Source: Hyphomicrobiales bacterium (GTDB lineage: Bacteria; Pseudomonadota; Alphaproteobacteria; Rhizobiales; Rhizobiaceae). Taken from it: a stretch of 64,000 nucleotides of DNA. The DNA is taken from positions 402,117 through 466,116 of the forward strand of contig UBNQ01000023.1 of the NCBI GenBank assembly GCA_900466875.1. Reading direction: 5' to 3'. Under the pieces are notes generated by a model. It was given only the letters and a program-made list of their open reading frames with translations. It was not told the DNA's origin and made no database searches. Both the position numbers and the translations under genes were made by a program. Of this stretch, positions 45,540-54,366 are shown in pieces. Each line of letters starts with the position of its first letter. Positions within the stretch are counted from its first letter, which is position 1.

Positions 45540-45646
45540 AGCCTAGAATCGCTGGACAGGACCGGCGGCAGGCGTCATAAGCAGGATAGCCATCTTTCGG
45601 CGTCCACAAGTCCAATTCGACGATTGTCAGAGCGACGGAATACCCC

Positions 45647-46045
45647 ATGAAAGAACTTCTGCTGCAGATATTCACCTGGTGGAACGGTCAGACGATGGGG
45701 ACGCGTTTCTTCACCTGGCGGCACGGCAAGAAGGTCGGCGAGGACGAAATGGGCAACGTCTATTACGAAGGCCCGATGACCTCCTGGGGCAAGCCCAAGC
45801 GCTGGGTTATCTACAAGGGTTATGCCGACGCATCCGCGATCGCGCCCGGCTGGCATGGCTGGATGCATTACCGCACGGACGTACCGCCGTCGCAGGAGGC
45901 CTACACGGCCCGCGAATGGCAGAAGCCGCACAAGCCGAACATGACCGGCACGCCGCTCGCCTATCACCCCCAGGGTTCTCTGGCCGCCAGCGGCGAGCGC
46001 CCCCGCGTTACCGGCGACTACGACGCCTGGACGCCCGGCAACTGA
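45647..46045 (+). CDS. NADH:ubiquinone oxidoreductase NDUFA12-type subunit
   Basis: A 132-residue accessory subunit of respiratory complex I of alphaproteobacteria and mitochondria (B17.2 family): FFTWRHGKKVGEDEMGNVYYE, KRWVIYKGYADASAIAPGWHG, YRTDVPPSQEAYTAREWQKP. It is membrane-associated on the cytoplasmic side. The main nuo operon is not in this window. 107 bases after GNAT 4; followed by DUF2155, which is a common neighbour. Confidence 0.93.
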   Translation: MKELLLQIFTWWNGQTMGTRFFTWRHGKKVGEDEMGNVYYEGPMTSWGKPKRWVIYKGYADASAIAPGWHGWMHYRTDVPPSQEAYTAREWQKPHKPNMTGTPLAYHPQGSLAASGERPRVTGDYDAWTPGN

Positions 46046-46117
46046 GACACCCGGACATCGGCCTGACCTTGACGGTTATTTGGCCATAATCGCAATCTAG
46101 TCATCGACCGCACGGAA

Positions 46118-46205
46118 GCATGTCTCCCGAAAGTGGTTGCCGGTTTCGGGATAAAGACATGCGCGGAAGCAAGAAGCTAAAGCGCGTTAAGCGAATCTGA
46201 AAGAT
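46118..46205. repeat. Rhizobial palindromic intergenic repeat, copy 4
   Basis: GCATGTCT (46118-46125) with AGACATGC (46155-46162), nested CCCGAAA (46126-46132) with TTTCGGG (46144-46150); centre GTGGTTGCCGG. A GCAAGAAGCTAAAGCGCG-like tail follows. It lies between the NDUFA12 and DUF2155 genes. Confidence 0.7.
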
Positions 46206-46233
46206 CGCGACGCGATTTGGCGGCCGCGACGGG

Positions 46234-46671
46234 ATGAATATGACACGGACAATGCCTTTTCCACGCAAACTCATTCTTGGTGCGCTGATCGCAGCGGCAC
46301 CGCTGCTTGCCACGGAACAGGCTGTTGCCGCCCGGATTTCCAATCCGGTCGCCGTTTTCGCCGGTATCGACAAGATCACCGGCCGCATCACCACCTTTGA
46401 CGTCTATGTCAACGAGACGGTGCAATATGGCGCCCTGCAGGTGACACCAAAAGTCTGTTATTCCCGCGACGACACGGAAGCACAGAAGATCGACGGGTTC
46501 ATCGAGGTCGACGAAATCACGCTCGATCGCAAGATCCGCCGTATTTTTTCCGGCTGGATGTTCGCCGATAGCCCCGGTCTCAACGCTGTCGAGCACCCGA
46601 TCTATGACGTTTGGCTGACCGGCTGCAAGCCGCAGTCGGATATCCCGCCCCCGTCGAACGCCAGCAACTGA
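46234..46671 (+). CDS. DUF2155 domain protein, exported
   Basis: A 145-residue protein with a signal peptide (LILGALIAAAPLLATEQAVA). The DUF2155 core has AVFAGIDKITGRITTFDVYVNE, QYGALQVTPKVCYSRD and RIFSGWMFADSPGLNAVEHPIYDVWL. Two cysteines (VCYS and TGCK) could form a disulphide. Periplasmic; function unknown. Only 19 bases separate it from the converging aat gene. Confidence 0.88.
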   Translation: MNMTRTMPFPRKLILGALIAAAPLLATEQAVAARISNPVAVFAGIDKITGRITTFDVYVNETVQYGALQVTPKVCYSRDDTEAQKIDGFIEVDEITLDRKIRRIFSGWMFADSPGLNAVEHPIYDVWLTGCKPQSDIPPPSNASN

Positions 46672-46690
46672 TCGATGTGAATTGCCGTTG

Positions 46691-47308
46691 TCAGAACGGC
46701 AGGTGCGGGCGGTCCACCGCATCGCGCAGCAGGACCAGATATTCGTCTTTCGGGATATCGATCGCGCCGAACGTCTTGAGATGATCGGTGGTAAACTGCG
46801 TATCGAGCAGCTTGAAACCATGCCTGTTCAACCGTTCGACCAGATGCACGAGGCAGATCTTCGATGCGTTGGTGCGCCTTGAAAACATGCTTTCGCCGAA
46901 GAAGGCTGCACCCAGCGACACGCCGTAAAGGCCACCCACCAGAACACCGTCCTCCCAGGCCTCGACGCTGTGGGCATGGCCCATGCGGTGAAGTTCGCCG
47001 TAGAGCTGGCGGATGGTGGCATTGATCCATGTGCTCGGACGGTCGGGCGCGGATTGCGCGCACATGCCGACCACGTCATCGAATGCCGTATCGAAACGGA
47101 TCTCGAATGGGGCTTTGCGGACGGTTTTTGCGAGGCTTTTGGAGAGATGGAAATCGTCGAGCGGGATGACGCCGCGCATTTCCGGTTCAACCCAGAAGAT
47201 TTCCGGGTCGTCGGCAGATTCGGCCATGGGGAAGAGGCCTATGGAATAGGCCCGCAACAGAACGTCCGGTGTTATCGCCGGGTAATATCTGCCACGCCGC
47301 CCTGCCAT
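46691..47308 (-). CDS. aat: Leucyl/phenylalanyl-tRNA-protein transferase
   Basis: A 205-residue enzyme that adds Leu or Phe to N-terminal Arg/Lys of proteins, marking them for ClpSAP degradation (N-end rule). Motifs: [55 protein letters not shown] and [11 protein letters not shown]. Last gene of the dsbA-aroQ-accBC run, 53 bases after accC with a strong hairpin in the gap. Confidence 0.95.
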   Translation of the reverse strand: MAGRRGRYYPAITPDVLLRAYSIGLFPMAESADDPEIFWVEPEMRGVIPLDDFHLSKSLAKTVRKAPFEIRFDTAFDDVVGMCAQSAPDRPSTWINATIRQLYGELHRMGHAHSVEAWEDGVLVGGLYGVSLGAAFFGESMFSRRTNASKICLVHLVERLNRHGFKLLDTQFTTDHLKTFGAIDIPKDEYLVLLRDAVDRPHLPF

Positions 47309-47326
47309 TTCGCTCCCTGAGGAAAT

Positions 47327-47353
47327 ACGCCCGGAGCGATGTGCTCCGGGCGT
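47327..47353 (-). terminator. 11-bp intercistronic hairpin between accC and aat
   Basis: ACGCCCGGAGC (47327-47337) pairs perfectly with GCTCCGGGCGT (47343-47353), loop GATGT. On the minus strand the stem is followed by ATTTCC, not a T-tract, then the aat RBS. It could attenuate aat or protect the accBC mRNA 3' end. Confidence 0.55.
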
Positions 47354-47361
47354 CCATTATG

Positions 47362-48708
47362 TCAGTGTTCTTTACCGCCGGCCAGATAGTTTTCCAGCCA
47401 GTGAATGTCGTAGTCGCCCTTCAATATATCGGGGTTCTCGACCAGGTCCTGGAAGAGCGGCAGCGTCGTCTTGATGCCGTCGACGACGAATTCGTCCAGC
47501 ACGCGGCGAAGGCGCTTGATGCATTCCTCGCGGGTGCGGCCATGCACGATCAGCTTGCCGATCAGGCTGTCATAGTACGGCGGGATCTTGTAGCCGGCAT
47601 AGACACCCGAATCGACGCGAACGCCGAGACCGCCCGGAGCGTGGAAATGCGTGATCGTGCCGGGCGACGGCACGAATGTGCGCGGATCCTCGGCATTGAT
47701 ACGGCATTCGATCGCGTGACCCTGGAACTGGATCTCGTCCTGCGAAACGGAAAGCCCTTCGCCGGAAGCAACACGGATCTGCTCATGCACGAGGTCGATA
47801 TTGGTGATCGCTTCGGTGATCGGGTGTTCCACCTGCAGGCGGGTGTTCATTTCGATGAAATAGAACTCGCCGTTTTCGTAGAGGAACTCGATCGTACCGG
47901 CACCGCGATACTTCATCTTCTTCATCGCATCGGCGCAGATCTGGCCGATATTCATGCGCTGCTCGACATTAAGGGCAGGGGAGTTTGCTTCTTCCCAGAC
48001 CTTCTGGTGGCGACGCTGCAGCGAGCAGTCGCGCTCGCCGAGATGGATCGCATTGCCTTCGCCGTCACCGACAACCTGGATTTCGATGTGCCGCGGTTTG
48101 CCGAGGTACTTTTCCATGTAGACGGCGCCGTTGCCGAAAGCGGCAAGCGCTTCGGTGCGGGCGGTATTGAAGGCTTCGTCCAGGTCGGCTTCGGTCTTGG
48201 CGACCTTCATGCCGCGTCCGCCGCCGCCGGCAGTTGCCTTGATGAGAACCGGAAAACCGATCTCCCTGGCGATCTCCAGGACGTTTTCCGCCGTCACTTC
48301 GCCTTCCGAGCCGGGAACGACCGGAATACCGAGTTCGACAGCCGTCTGCTTGGCGGTGATCTTGTCACCCATCAGACGGATGTGTTCGGCGGTCGGGCCG
48401 ATGAAGGTGATGCCATGCGCTTCGAGGATTTCCGCGAACTTGGCATTCTCCGACAGGAAGCCGTAGCCCGGATGCACGGCGTCGGCGCCGGTGATCTCGC
48501 AGGCCGCAACGATCTGGTGGATGTTGAGATAGCTTTCACGCGATGGCGGAGGGCCGATGCAAACGCTCTCGTCTGCGAGGCGCACATGCATGGCGTCCGC
48601 ATCGGCCGTGGAATGCACGGCAACGGTTGCGATGCCGAGTTCCTTGGCGGCTCTGAGCACGCGCAGCGCGATCTCGCCGCGATTGGCTATGAGGATCTTG
48701 GAAATCAT
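47362..48708 (-). CDS. accC: Acetyl-CoA carboxylase, biotin carboxylase subunit
   Basis: A 448-residue ATP-grasp enzyme that carboxylates biotin on AccB, the first step of fatty acid synthesis. [35 protein letters not shown] (ATP loop), [30 protein letters not shown] and ECRINAEDP are intact. ATG 48708 gives the standard length; the frame extends to 48735 across the accB end. It follows accB by 10 bases. Confidence 0.97.
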   Translation of the reverse strand: MISKILIANRGEIALRVLRAAKELGIATVAVHSTADADAMHVRLADESVCIGPPPSRESYLNIHQIVAACEITGADAVHPGYGFLSENAKFAEILEAHGITFIGPTAEHIRLMGDKITAKQTAVELGIPVVPGSEGEVTAENVLEIAREIGFPVLIKATAGGGGRGMKVAKTEADLDEAFNTARTEALAAFGNGAVYMEKYLGKPRHIEIQVVGDGEGNAIHLGERDCSLQRRHQKVWEEANSPALNVEQRMNIGQICADAMKKMKYRGAGTIEFLYENGEFYFIEMNTRLQVEHPITEAITNIDLVHEQIRVASGEGLSVSQDEIQFQGHAIECRINAEDPRTFVPSPGTITHFHAPGGLGVRVDSGVYAGYKIPPYYDSLIGKLIVHGRTREECIKRLRRVLDEFVVDGIKTTLPLFQDLVENPDILKGDYDIHWLENYLAGGKEH

Positions 48709-48718
48709 GAAATGCGCC

Positions 48719-49186
48719 TTACTCGACGATGACAAGCGGCTGACCGTATTCTACGGGCTGCCCGTCGGTGATCAGGATTTCCGTGACCTTGCCGGAGCGC
48801 GGCGCGGGAATCTGGTTCATGGTCTTCATCGCTTCGATGATGAGCAGCGTCTGGCCTTCCTTGACGGTCGCACCGACTTCGATGAATGCCTTGGCGCCAG
48901 GTGCAGGTGCAAGATAGGCGGTTCCAACCATCGGGGCGGTGATCGCGTTCTTGTTGTCGGCTGCGGCAACCGGTGCGGCTGCAGCAGGTGCTGCGGCGAC
49001 CGCTGCTGCGGCAATCGGAGCGGCTGCGGCGATCGGTGCCTGTACATACTGCGTGGTCGACGCGCGCGAAACGCGGATGCGCAGATCGTCCTGCTCGACT
49101 TCGATCTCGGTGAGATCGGTATCGTTGAGGATGTCAGCGAGGTCGCGGATCAGTCCCTTGTCGATCCCGTTCTTCTTCTCAGACAT
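48719..49186 (-). CDS. accB: Biotin carboxyl carrier protein
   Basis: A 155-residue carrier: N-terminal helical region, Ala/Pro linker (about 48-76), biotinyl domain with Lys121 in [10 protein letters not shown]. It carries CO2 between biotin carboxylase and the AccAD transferase. The start [16 protein letters not shown] is typical. Lies between aroQ (29 bases) and accC (10 bases). Confidence 0.97.
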   Translation of the reverse strand: MSEKKNGIDKGLIRDLADILNDTDLTEIEVEQDDLRIRVSRASTTQYVQAPIAAAAPIAAAAVAAAPAAAAPVAAADNKNAITAPMVGTAYLAPAPGAKAFIEVGATVKEGQTLLIIEAMKTMNQIPAPRSGKVTEILITDGQPVEYGQPLVIVE

Positions 49187-49215
49187 GGCAAACCCTATTG
49201 TTCTGTTTTATCTTG

Positions 49216-49653
49216 TCAGGCGGTTGTGTATTTCAAGGCATGGAGAGCCAGAATGTAGCTCGCCGTACCGAAGCCGCAGATGACGCCCTTGGCGGCCGGT
49301 GCGATCATCGAATGATGGCGAAACTCTTCCCGTGCATGGACATTCGAGATGTGCAGCTCGATGACCGGTATCGACACCGCCTTGATCGCATCGTGAAGCG
49401 CGATCGACGTATGCGTATAGGCACCGGCATTGATGGCGACGCCGACGGACTCGGTCCCGGCTTCGTGAATCCAGTCGATCAGCGTGCCTTCGTGGTTGCT
49501 CTGCCGAAAGTCGACATCGAAACCAAGCTCCTTGCCCGCCGCAATGCATTGCTGCTTAACGTCATCCAATGTCTGCCCGCCATAGATGCCGGGCTCTCTT
49601 TTGCCCAGCATGTTGAGGTTGGGGCCGTTGAGGACGAAAACCGTCTTGCTCAT
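49216..49653 (-). CDS. aroQ: 3-dehydroquinate dehydratase type II
   Basis: A 145-residue dodecameric enzyme of the shikimate pathway: LNGPNLNMLGKREPGIYG with catalytic Tyr24 and Arg19, QSNHEGTLIDWIHEA, NAGAYTHTSIAL, and HISNVHAREEFRHHS with the general acid His. ATG 49653 gives the family length; an in-frame ATG six codons upstream is less likely. The aroQ-accB-accC order is conserved in rhizobia. Confidence 0.96.
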   Translation of the reverse strand: MSKTVFVLNGPNLNMLGKREPGIYGGQTLDDVKQQCIAAGKELGFDVDFRQSNHEGTLIDWIHEAGTESVGVAINAGAYTHTSIALHDAIKAVSIPVIELHISNVHAREEFRHHSMIAPAAKGVICGFGTASYILALHALKYTTA

Positions 49654-49794
49654 ACCGATCTTATGTTCCATCCGAATTCAGCGGCCACCTATAGACCGGT
49701 AGGGCGGCAAGGGAAAGCCCCCGCCGCGCCGAAACGCCGCTGGTCCACCAATCGGTTCGAAATCGGTTAAGGGCAGGAGGCAAGCCCGTCGATT

Positions 49795-50553
49795 TTAGCA
49801 GCTGGCCTTGCCACAGGAGCGGACATTCTTGACCTTTTCTTCGATCTGGTCGAGGCCGACTGCGCCGAACACGGCTTCGTCGCCGACGACATAGGTCGGC
49901 GTACCGGTAATGCCGATTGCATTCGCCAGCTGGTAGGCCTGACGCACGATGTCGTCATTTGGCTTTTCGGTCATCGTCTTGCGGATCTGGGCTTCGTCGA
50001 TACCCAGTTCCGTCGCCACTGAAATGGCGGTGGCTTCCGATGCATGTTCCTGGCCGACCAGAAGTTCACGGTGGAATTCCGCATATTTTTCCGGCGCGAG
50101 GATACGCACCGCATCGGCTACCTTGTGGGCGGCCATGGAATCCGGGCCGAGGATCGGGAATTCCTTCAGCACGAAGCGGATGTTCTTGTCCTTGGCGAGG
50201 ATCTCGTCCATGTCGCCCATGGCGCGCTTGCAGTAGCCGCAATTGTAATCGAAGAACTCGACCACGGTCACGTCGCCTTTGGGGTTGCCGAGCACGATGT
50301 CGTTCGCAGACGAGAAGATCTCGTCCTTGTAGGTGGAAACCGCCTTGCTCGATTGATCGGTGCGCTGGGCCTGCTGCTTGGCTTCCAGCGCGGTCTGCAC
50401 CTCGATCATCACTTCCGGGTTCTGGATCAGATACTCACGAATGAACGCGCCCATTTCCTTCTTCTGGGCATCGTCGAGCGCGAAGGCCGGAGCGGCGGCG
50501 AGCGAAACGGCGATTGCCGTGCCGGTGGCGAGGTTTTTGAACAGGCGGGTCAT
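49795..50553 (-). CDS. DsbA-family thiol oxidoreductase, exported
   Basis: A 252-residue thioredoxin-fold protein with signal peptide (ATGTAIAVSLAAAPAFA). A helical N-terminal region (about 28-80) precedes the fold. The active site is CGYC in FFDYNCGYCKRAMGD, and the cis-proline loop is GTPTYVVGD. It resembles the ScsC/BdbD-like group (DSBA oxidoreductase), acting in the periplasm. Two extra cysteines end the protein (VRSCGKASC), which is not standard for DsbA. First gene of the run leading to aroQ-accBC. Confidence 0.9.
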   Translation of the reverse strand: MTRLFKNLATGTAIAVSLAAAPAFALDDAQKKEMGAFIREYLIQNPEVMIEVQTALEAKQQAQRTDQSSKAVSTYKDEIFSSANDIVLGNPKGDVTVVEFFDYNCGYCKRAMGDMDEILAKDKNIRFVLKEFPILGPDSMAAHKVADAVRILAPEKYAEFHRELLVGQEHASEATAISVATELGIDEAQIRKTMTEKPNDDIVRQAYQLANAIGITGTPTYVVGDEAVFGAVGLDQIEEKVKNVRSCGKASC

Positions 50554-50786
50554 GAAATTCCTCTAAAAGCTTGGCGGCGCGAATCCGGGCCACCCGCATA
50601 TCATTTGGTACAAGGCTAAGGCACTCGGCGGATACGGGAAACAGGAAATGTGGATTGCGGCCCAAGCAAGGCTTCACATCTGTGTAAAGCAGACAGCCCG
50701 TCCATGCAGCATTTCAGCCGTCAATCAGCAGCTTGCAGGCTTTTTCTGAATCACTTTGTCAGCGCCATCACGTCAACGAACACAAT

Positions 50787-50816
50787 AAAAAATGGCCGCT
50801 GATGCGGCCATTTTTT
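50787..50816 (-). terminator. Terminator of rne
   Basis: AAAAAATGGCCGC (50787-50799), loop TGAT, GCGGCCATTTTTT (50804-50816). It lies 20 bases beyond the rne stop; A/T runs on both sides make it effective in both directions. Confidence 0.9.
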
Positions 50817-50835
50817 CAGTTTAAATCGTCAGGGC

Positions 50836-53736
50836 TCAAAAGAAGCCGCGGCGCTGCCACCAGCCGGCCTTCTTCGGCTTTGTCGGGTCTTCTTCGGGAG
50901 CTGCTGGAGCGACATCCGAACTTTTCACCACAGCCTCGGTCGAGGACGAAATGTTGGAGGCGCGATTGGCGCGTGCCGGCTTGGCCTCTTTTTCCGCGGT
51001 GGAAGGGGCTTCAACGGCAACGGCTTCAGGGGCCGTTTCCTCCGGCTTGGCTTCGGCCACTGGAGCGGCTTCCACCTGTTCCGTCACGACGGGTTCCGCA
51101 GCGACAACTTCTGCCGCGGCAGCCGCAGCGGCTGCTTCCGCTTCGATGGCCTTCTTGCTGCGACGTGCACGCTTCGGCTTCGGTGCGGGTTCCGCCTCGG
51201 CCGCGACTTCCGCCACCGGTGCAACTTCCACAGGCGCCTCGGCCGGAGCTTCTGCAACAGCTTCGACAGGCTCGACGGCTGCTACGGGAGCTTCGCTCTC
51301 GGCCTCGTCGCCGTTGGCGTCGTCGTCACCTTCGGCGCTCGCATCGTCTCCGCCTTCTTCGCCATTGCGGTTGCGACGTCCACCACGCTTGCCGCGGCGA
51401 CGGCGCTTGCGGCGACCGTTTTCATCCGTTTCGGAATCGGTTGCGGATTCCGGGTTGGCCGATGCTTCGACTGCATCGTCCTCTCCCTCGTCGTCACCGT
51501 CCTCGCCGTCTTCCGAGATGGATTCGACGCTGCCATCCTGTGCCTGAGCATCGCCGGTGCGTTCACCGTTACGGTTGCGGCGACGACGGCGGCGCTTGCG
51601 CTTGCGACCGTTCTGGTCGTCGCCCTCGGCGCGTTCCGGCTTGCTGACAGCCTGGGCCGGCTCGAGATCGTTTTCTTCTTCGTCCTCCTCCATCTCGATG
51701 ACGACATCGTCGTCCTCTTCGACAGGGATGGCGGCAAACTGCATCAGGCTTTCGATCTTGATGGGGTTTTCGACGGCTTCACCGCGATCGATGGCAAAAT
51801 GGCTGGAGCCGACGCTGACGTCGGATTCGATGAAGATCGAGACGCCGAAGCGGTTCTCGTAATCCACCACGGTGCCGCGCTTGTGATTGAGCAGGAAGAG
51901 CGCGATGTCCGGGGTGGTGCGCACGGTGATATCGTGCGTGGTGTTCTTCAGCAGATATTCCTCGATGCCGCGCAACACGTGCAGGGCAACCGAAGACTGC
52001 GAACGGACATGGCCCGTGCCGCCGCAATGCGAGCATATCTGCGTCGTCGATTCGAGAACCGAAGCACGGATGCGCTGGCGCGACATTTCCAGAAGGCCGA
52101 AATGCGAGATGCGGCCGACCTGGATGCGGGCGCGGTCGTTCTTCAGGCAATCCTTCAGCTTCTTCTCGACGGCGCGATTGTTGCGCTTTTCTTCCATGTC
52201 GATGAAGTCGATGACGATCAGGCCTGCAAGGTCGCGCAGGCGAAGCTGGCGGGCGACCTCTTCAGCAGCCTCGAGGTTCGTCTGCAGTGCCGTGTCTTCG
52301 ATCGAGTGTTCGCGGGTCGAACGGCCGGAGTTGACGTCGACGGCAACCAGAGCTTCGGTCTGGTTGATGATCAGGTAACCGCCGGACTTCAGCGTTACCT
52401 GCGGCTGCAGCATACGGTCGAGCTGCGCCTCGATGCCGGAGCGCGAGAAGATCGGATGCAGGTCGCGATAGGGCTGAACCACCTTTGCGTGGCTCGGCAT
52501 CAGCATCTTCATGAAGTCTTTCGCTTCACGATAGCCTTCTTCGCCGGACACGATGATCTCGCTGATATCCTTGTTGTAGAGGTCGCGGATCGAACGCTTG
52601 ATCAGCGAGCCTTCTTCATAAACGAGGCAGGGCGCGGTCGACTGAAGCGTCAGCGTGCGGACGTTTTCCCACAGGCGCATCAGATATTCGAAGTCGCGCT
52701 TGACTTCGACGCGGGTACGGTTGGCGCCGGCGGTACGCAGGATCACACCCATGCCCTGCGGCACGTCGAGTTCCTTGGCGATTTCCTTCAGGCGCTTGCG
52801 GTCCTGCGGCTGGGTGATCTTGCGGGAAATACCGCCGCCACGTGCCGTGTTCGGCATCAGAACGGAATAACGGCCGGCGAGCGACAGATAGGTCGTCAGC
52901 GCTGCGCCCTTGTTGCCGCGTTCTTCCTTGGCAACCTGAACCAGCAGGATCTGGCGACGCTTGATGACTTCCTGGATGCGATACTGCTTGCGCGGCTTGC
53001 GCACGATGCGGTCCGGAACCTCTTCCATGGCGTCTTCGGCGCCGACGGATTCGATCTCTTCCTTTTCGTGATGATCGTCATCGTCATCATCGTCGTCATG
53101 ACCGCGGCGAGCGTCGACATCCTCGGAAATCGAATCGGTCTCGACCATTGCGGCCATGCTTTCCGGCGTGGAATCGTCGGAAGACGATGCATCGTCCTGA
53201 GCCTCGGTGGAGGTCTCTTCGGGAGCTGCTTCCACGACCTTCTTGCGCGAGCGGGTGCGCTTCGGCTTGGCCTTCTTTTCCGGTTCTGCGGCGGTTTCGA
53301 CTTCAGCGGCCGGAGCCTCGGTCGTCTCAGCCGTTTCCACGGTCGCAACTGCAGGGGCTTCTGCGGCGGCAATGCCGACGTCGGGCTGGTCCTCGTTGGC
53401 AAGGTCCACCAGCGGATCGGCGGCGTCAGCCTCGGCGATCTTGCGCTGGTCTTCAGCTTCCTGCTGCATCAGCGCCTGACGGTCTGCGAGCGGGATCTGG
53501 TAGTAATCCGGGTGGATTTCCGCAAAGGCCAGGAAGCCATGACGGTTGCCGCCGTAATCGACGAAAGCTGCCTGAAGCGACGGTTCGACGCGCGTTACCT
53601 TTGCAAGGTAAATATTGCCCCGGATCTGCTTCTTGTGCTGCGATTCGAAATCGAATTCTTCGATGCGGTTGCCGCGTACGACGACTACGCGCGTCTCCTC
53701 TTCGTGAGACGCGTCGATAAGCATTTTGTCTGCCAT
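50836..53736 (-). CDS. rne: Ribonuclease E
   Basis: A 966-residue endoribonuclease and degradosome scaffold. The S1 domain begins at GNIYLAKVTRVEPSLQAAFVD but is interrupted by about 170 residues (about 80-250) of acidic and Ala/Glu-rich low complexity, including eight aspartates in a row. This insertion is known from alphaproteobacterial RNase E. The catalytic part has GLIVIDFIDMEEKRNNR and the Zn-link CSHCGGTGHVRS. The C-terminal 330 residues are disordered with Arg-rich RNA-binding patches (RKRKRRRRRRNRNG, RRKRRRRGKRGGRRNR) and an alanine/glutamate-rich tail ending KAGWWQRRGFF. Confidence 0.95.
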   Translation of the reverse strand: MADKMLIDASHEEETRVVVVRGNRIEEFDFESQHKKQIRGNIYLAKVTRVEPSLQAAFVDYGGNRHGFLAFAEIHPDYYQIPLADRQALMQQEAEDQRKIAEADAADPLVDLANEDQPDVGIAAAEAPAVATVETAETTEAPAAEVETAAEPEKKAKPKRTRSRKKVVEAAPEETSTEAQDDASSSDDSTPESMAAMVETDSISEDVDARRGHDDDDDDDDHHEKEEIESVGAEDAMEEVPDRIVRKPRKQYRIQEVIKRRQILLVQVAKEERGNKGAALTTYLSLAGRYSVLMPNTARGGGISRKITQPQDRKRLKEIAKELDVPQGMGVILRTAGANRTRVEVKRDFEYLMRLWENVRTLTLQSTAPCLVYEEGSLIKRSIRDLYNKDISEIIVSGEEGYREAKDFMKMLMPSHAKVVQPYRDLHPIFSRSGIEAQLDRMLQPQVTLKSGGYLIINQTEALVAVDVNSGRSTREHSIEDTALQTNLEAAEEVARQLRLRDLAGLIVIDFIDMEEKRNNRAVEKKLKDCLKNDRARIQVGRISHFGLLEMSRQRIRASVLESTTQICSHCGGTGHVRSQSSVALHVLRGIEEYLLKNTTHDITVRTTPDIALFLLNHKRGTVVDYENRFGVSIFIESDVSVGSSHFAIDRGEAVENPIKIESLMQFAAIPVEEDDDVVIEMEEDEEENDLEPAQAVSKPERAEGDDQNGRKRKRRRRRRNRNGERTGDAQAQDGSVESISEDGEDGDDEGEDDAVEASANPESATDSETDENGRRKRRRRGKRGGRRNRNGEEGGDDASAEGDDDANGDEAESEAPVAAVEPVEAVAEAPAEAPVEVAPVAEVAAEAEPAPKPKRARRSKKAIEAEAAAAAAAAEVVAAEPVVTEQVEAAPVAEAKPEETAPEAVAVEAPSTAEKEAKPARANRASNISSSTEAVVKSSDVAPAAPEEDPTKPKKAGWWQRRGFF
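53065..53100. repeat. GTC/ATC triplet run encoding an aspartate tract in rne
   Basis: Consecutive aspartate codons on the minus strand appear as CATCGTC-type triplets here. The run can vary in length by slippage. Confidence 0.6.
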
Positions 53737-54366
53737 TGAAATTCTGCTCCTCGGCGTCGCCGTACAAATGCACGAAAGCCTGCCGCGAGGACAGGCTCGT
53801 AATGCAAAACGGTCATGACGCCGGATAAGGGTGATCCCGCAGGGTCAAGGCGAGACGGCAACCGGAGAGGCAGCGAAGCCATCGGCTTCTTCCTTCTTTC
53901 CGTGAGTTGAAAAATTTGCCGCAACATTAAGGACCAAGCGAGAATGACGATAACTGAACCCTGACGGGTCCGATGGGGTGCTCCATGCGAGCGGTGGGTG
54001 GCGTACCACCCGGCATTTTTCCGGCCGTGGCCGGAGTGATCGGTTACGCAAGGTAAAAGAGTTGCGACGGCGGATGCTTGCCGGTACTTGGCGCCAGTCA
54101 CACGAGGCTGGCAAGCCCATCGGCAGACTATCCCGTCAACCCTCTAACCTCACTGGCGTTGTATGGTTTATCTGTCACAATAGCAAGGGAAAAGCCGTAT
54201 CCGCCATATTGTGGATGGATTTAGCGGACTTATCGAAAGTGGGGTCGAAGCTGCGATTCGCAGGTGTTGTAATAGAAATGCCTGAAAAGCAGGCCTTTTA
54301 CGCACACGCGGGCCTGGCGTGAAAATTCAAGAGGCGGGATACGGCTTGAAGTTGGTTGGAGTGTTG
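53737..54366. other. Divergent intergenic region between rne and the amidase gene
   Basis: About 630 bases, no credible gene. The rne side would be a long 5' leader, a place where RNase E mRNAs are commonly autoregulated; it holds a small hairpin AGCCTG/CAGGCT (53777-53797). I could not fix promoters with confidence on either side. Confidence 0.5.

Noticed and set aside
51799..53739. Long plus-strand open frame opposite rne
   Set aside because: Antisense of the RNase E gene; the protein has no recognisable domain and the opposite strand is certain.
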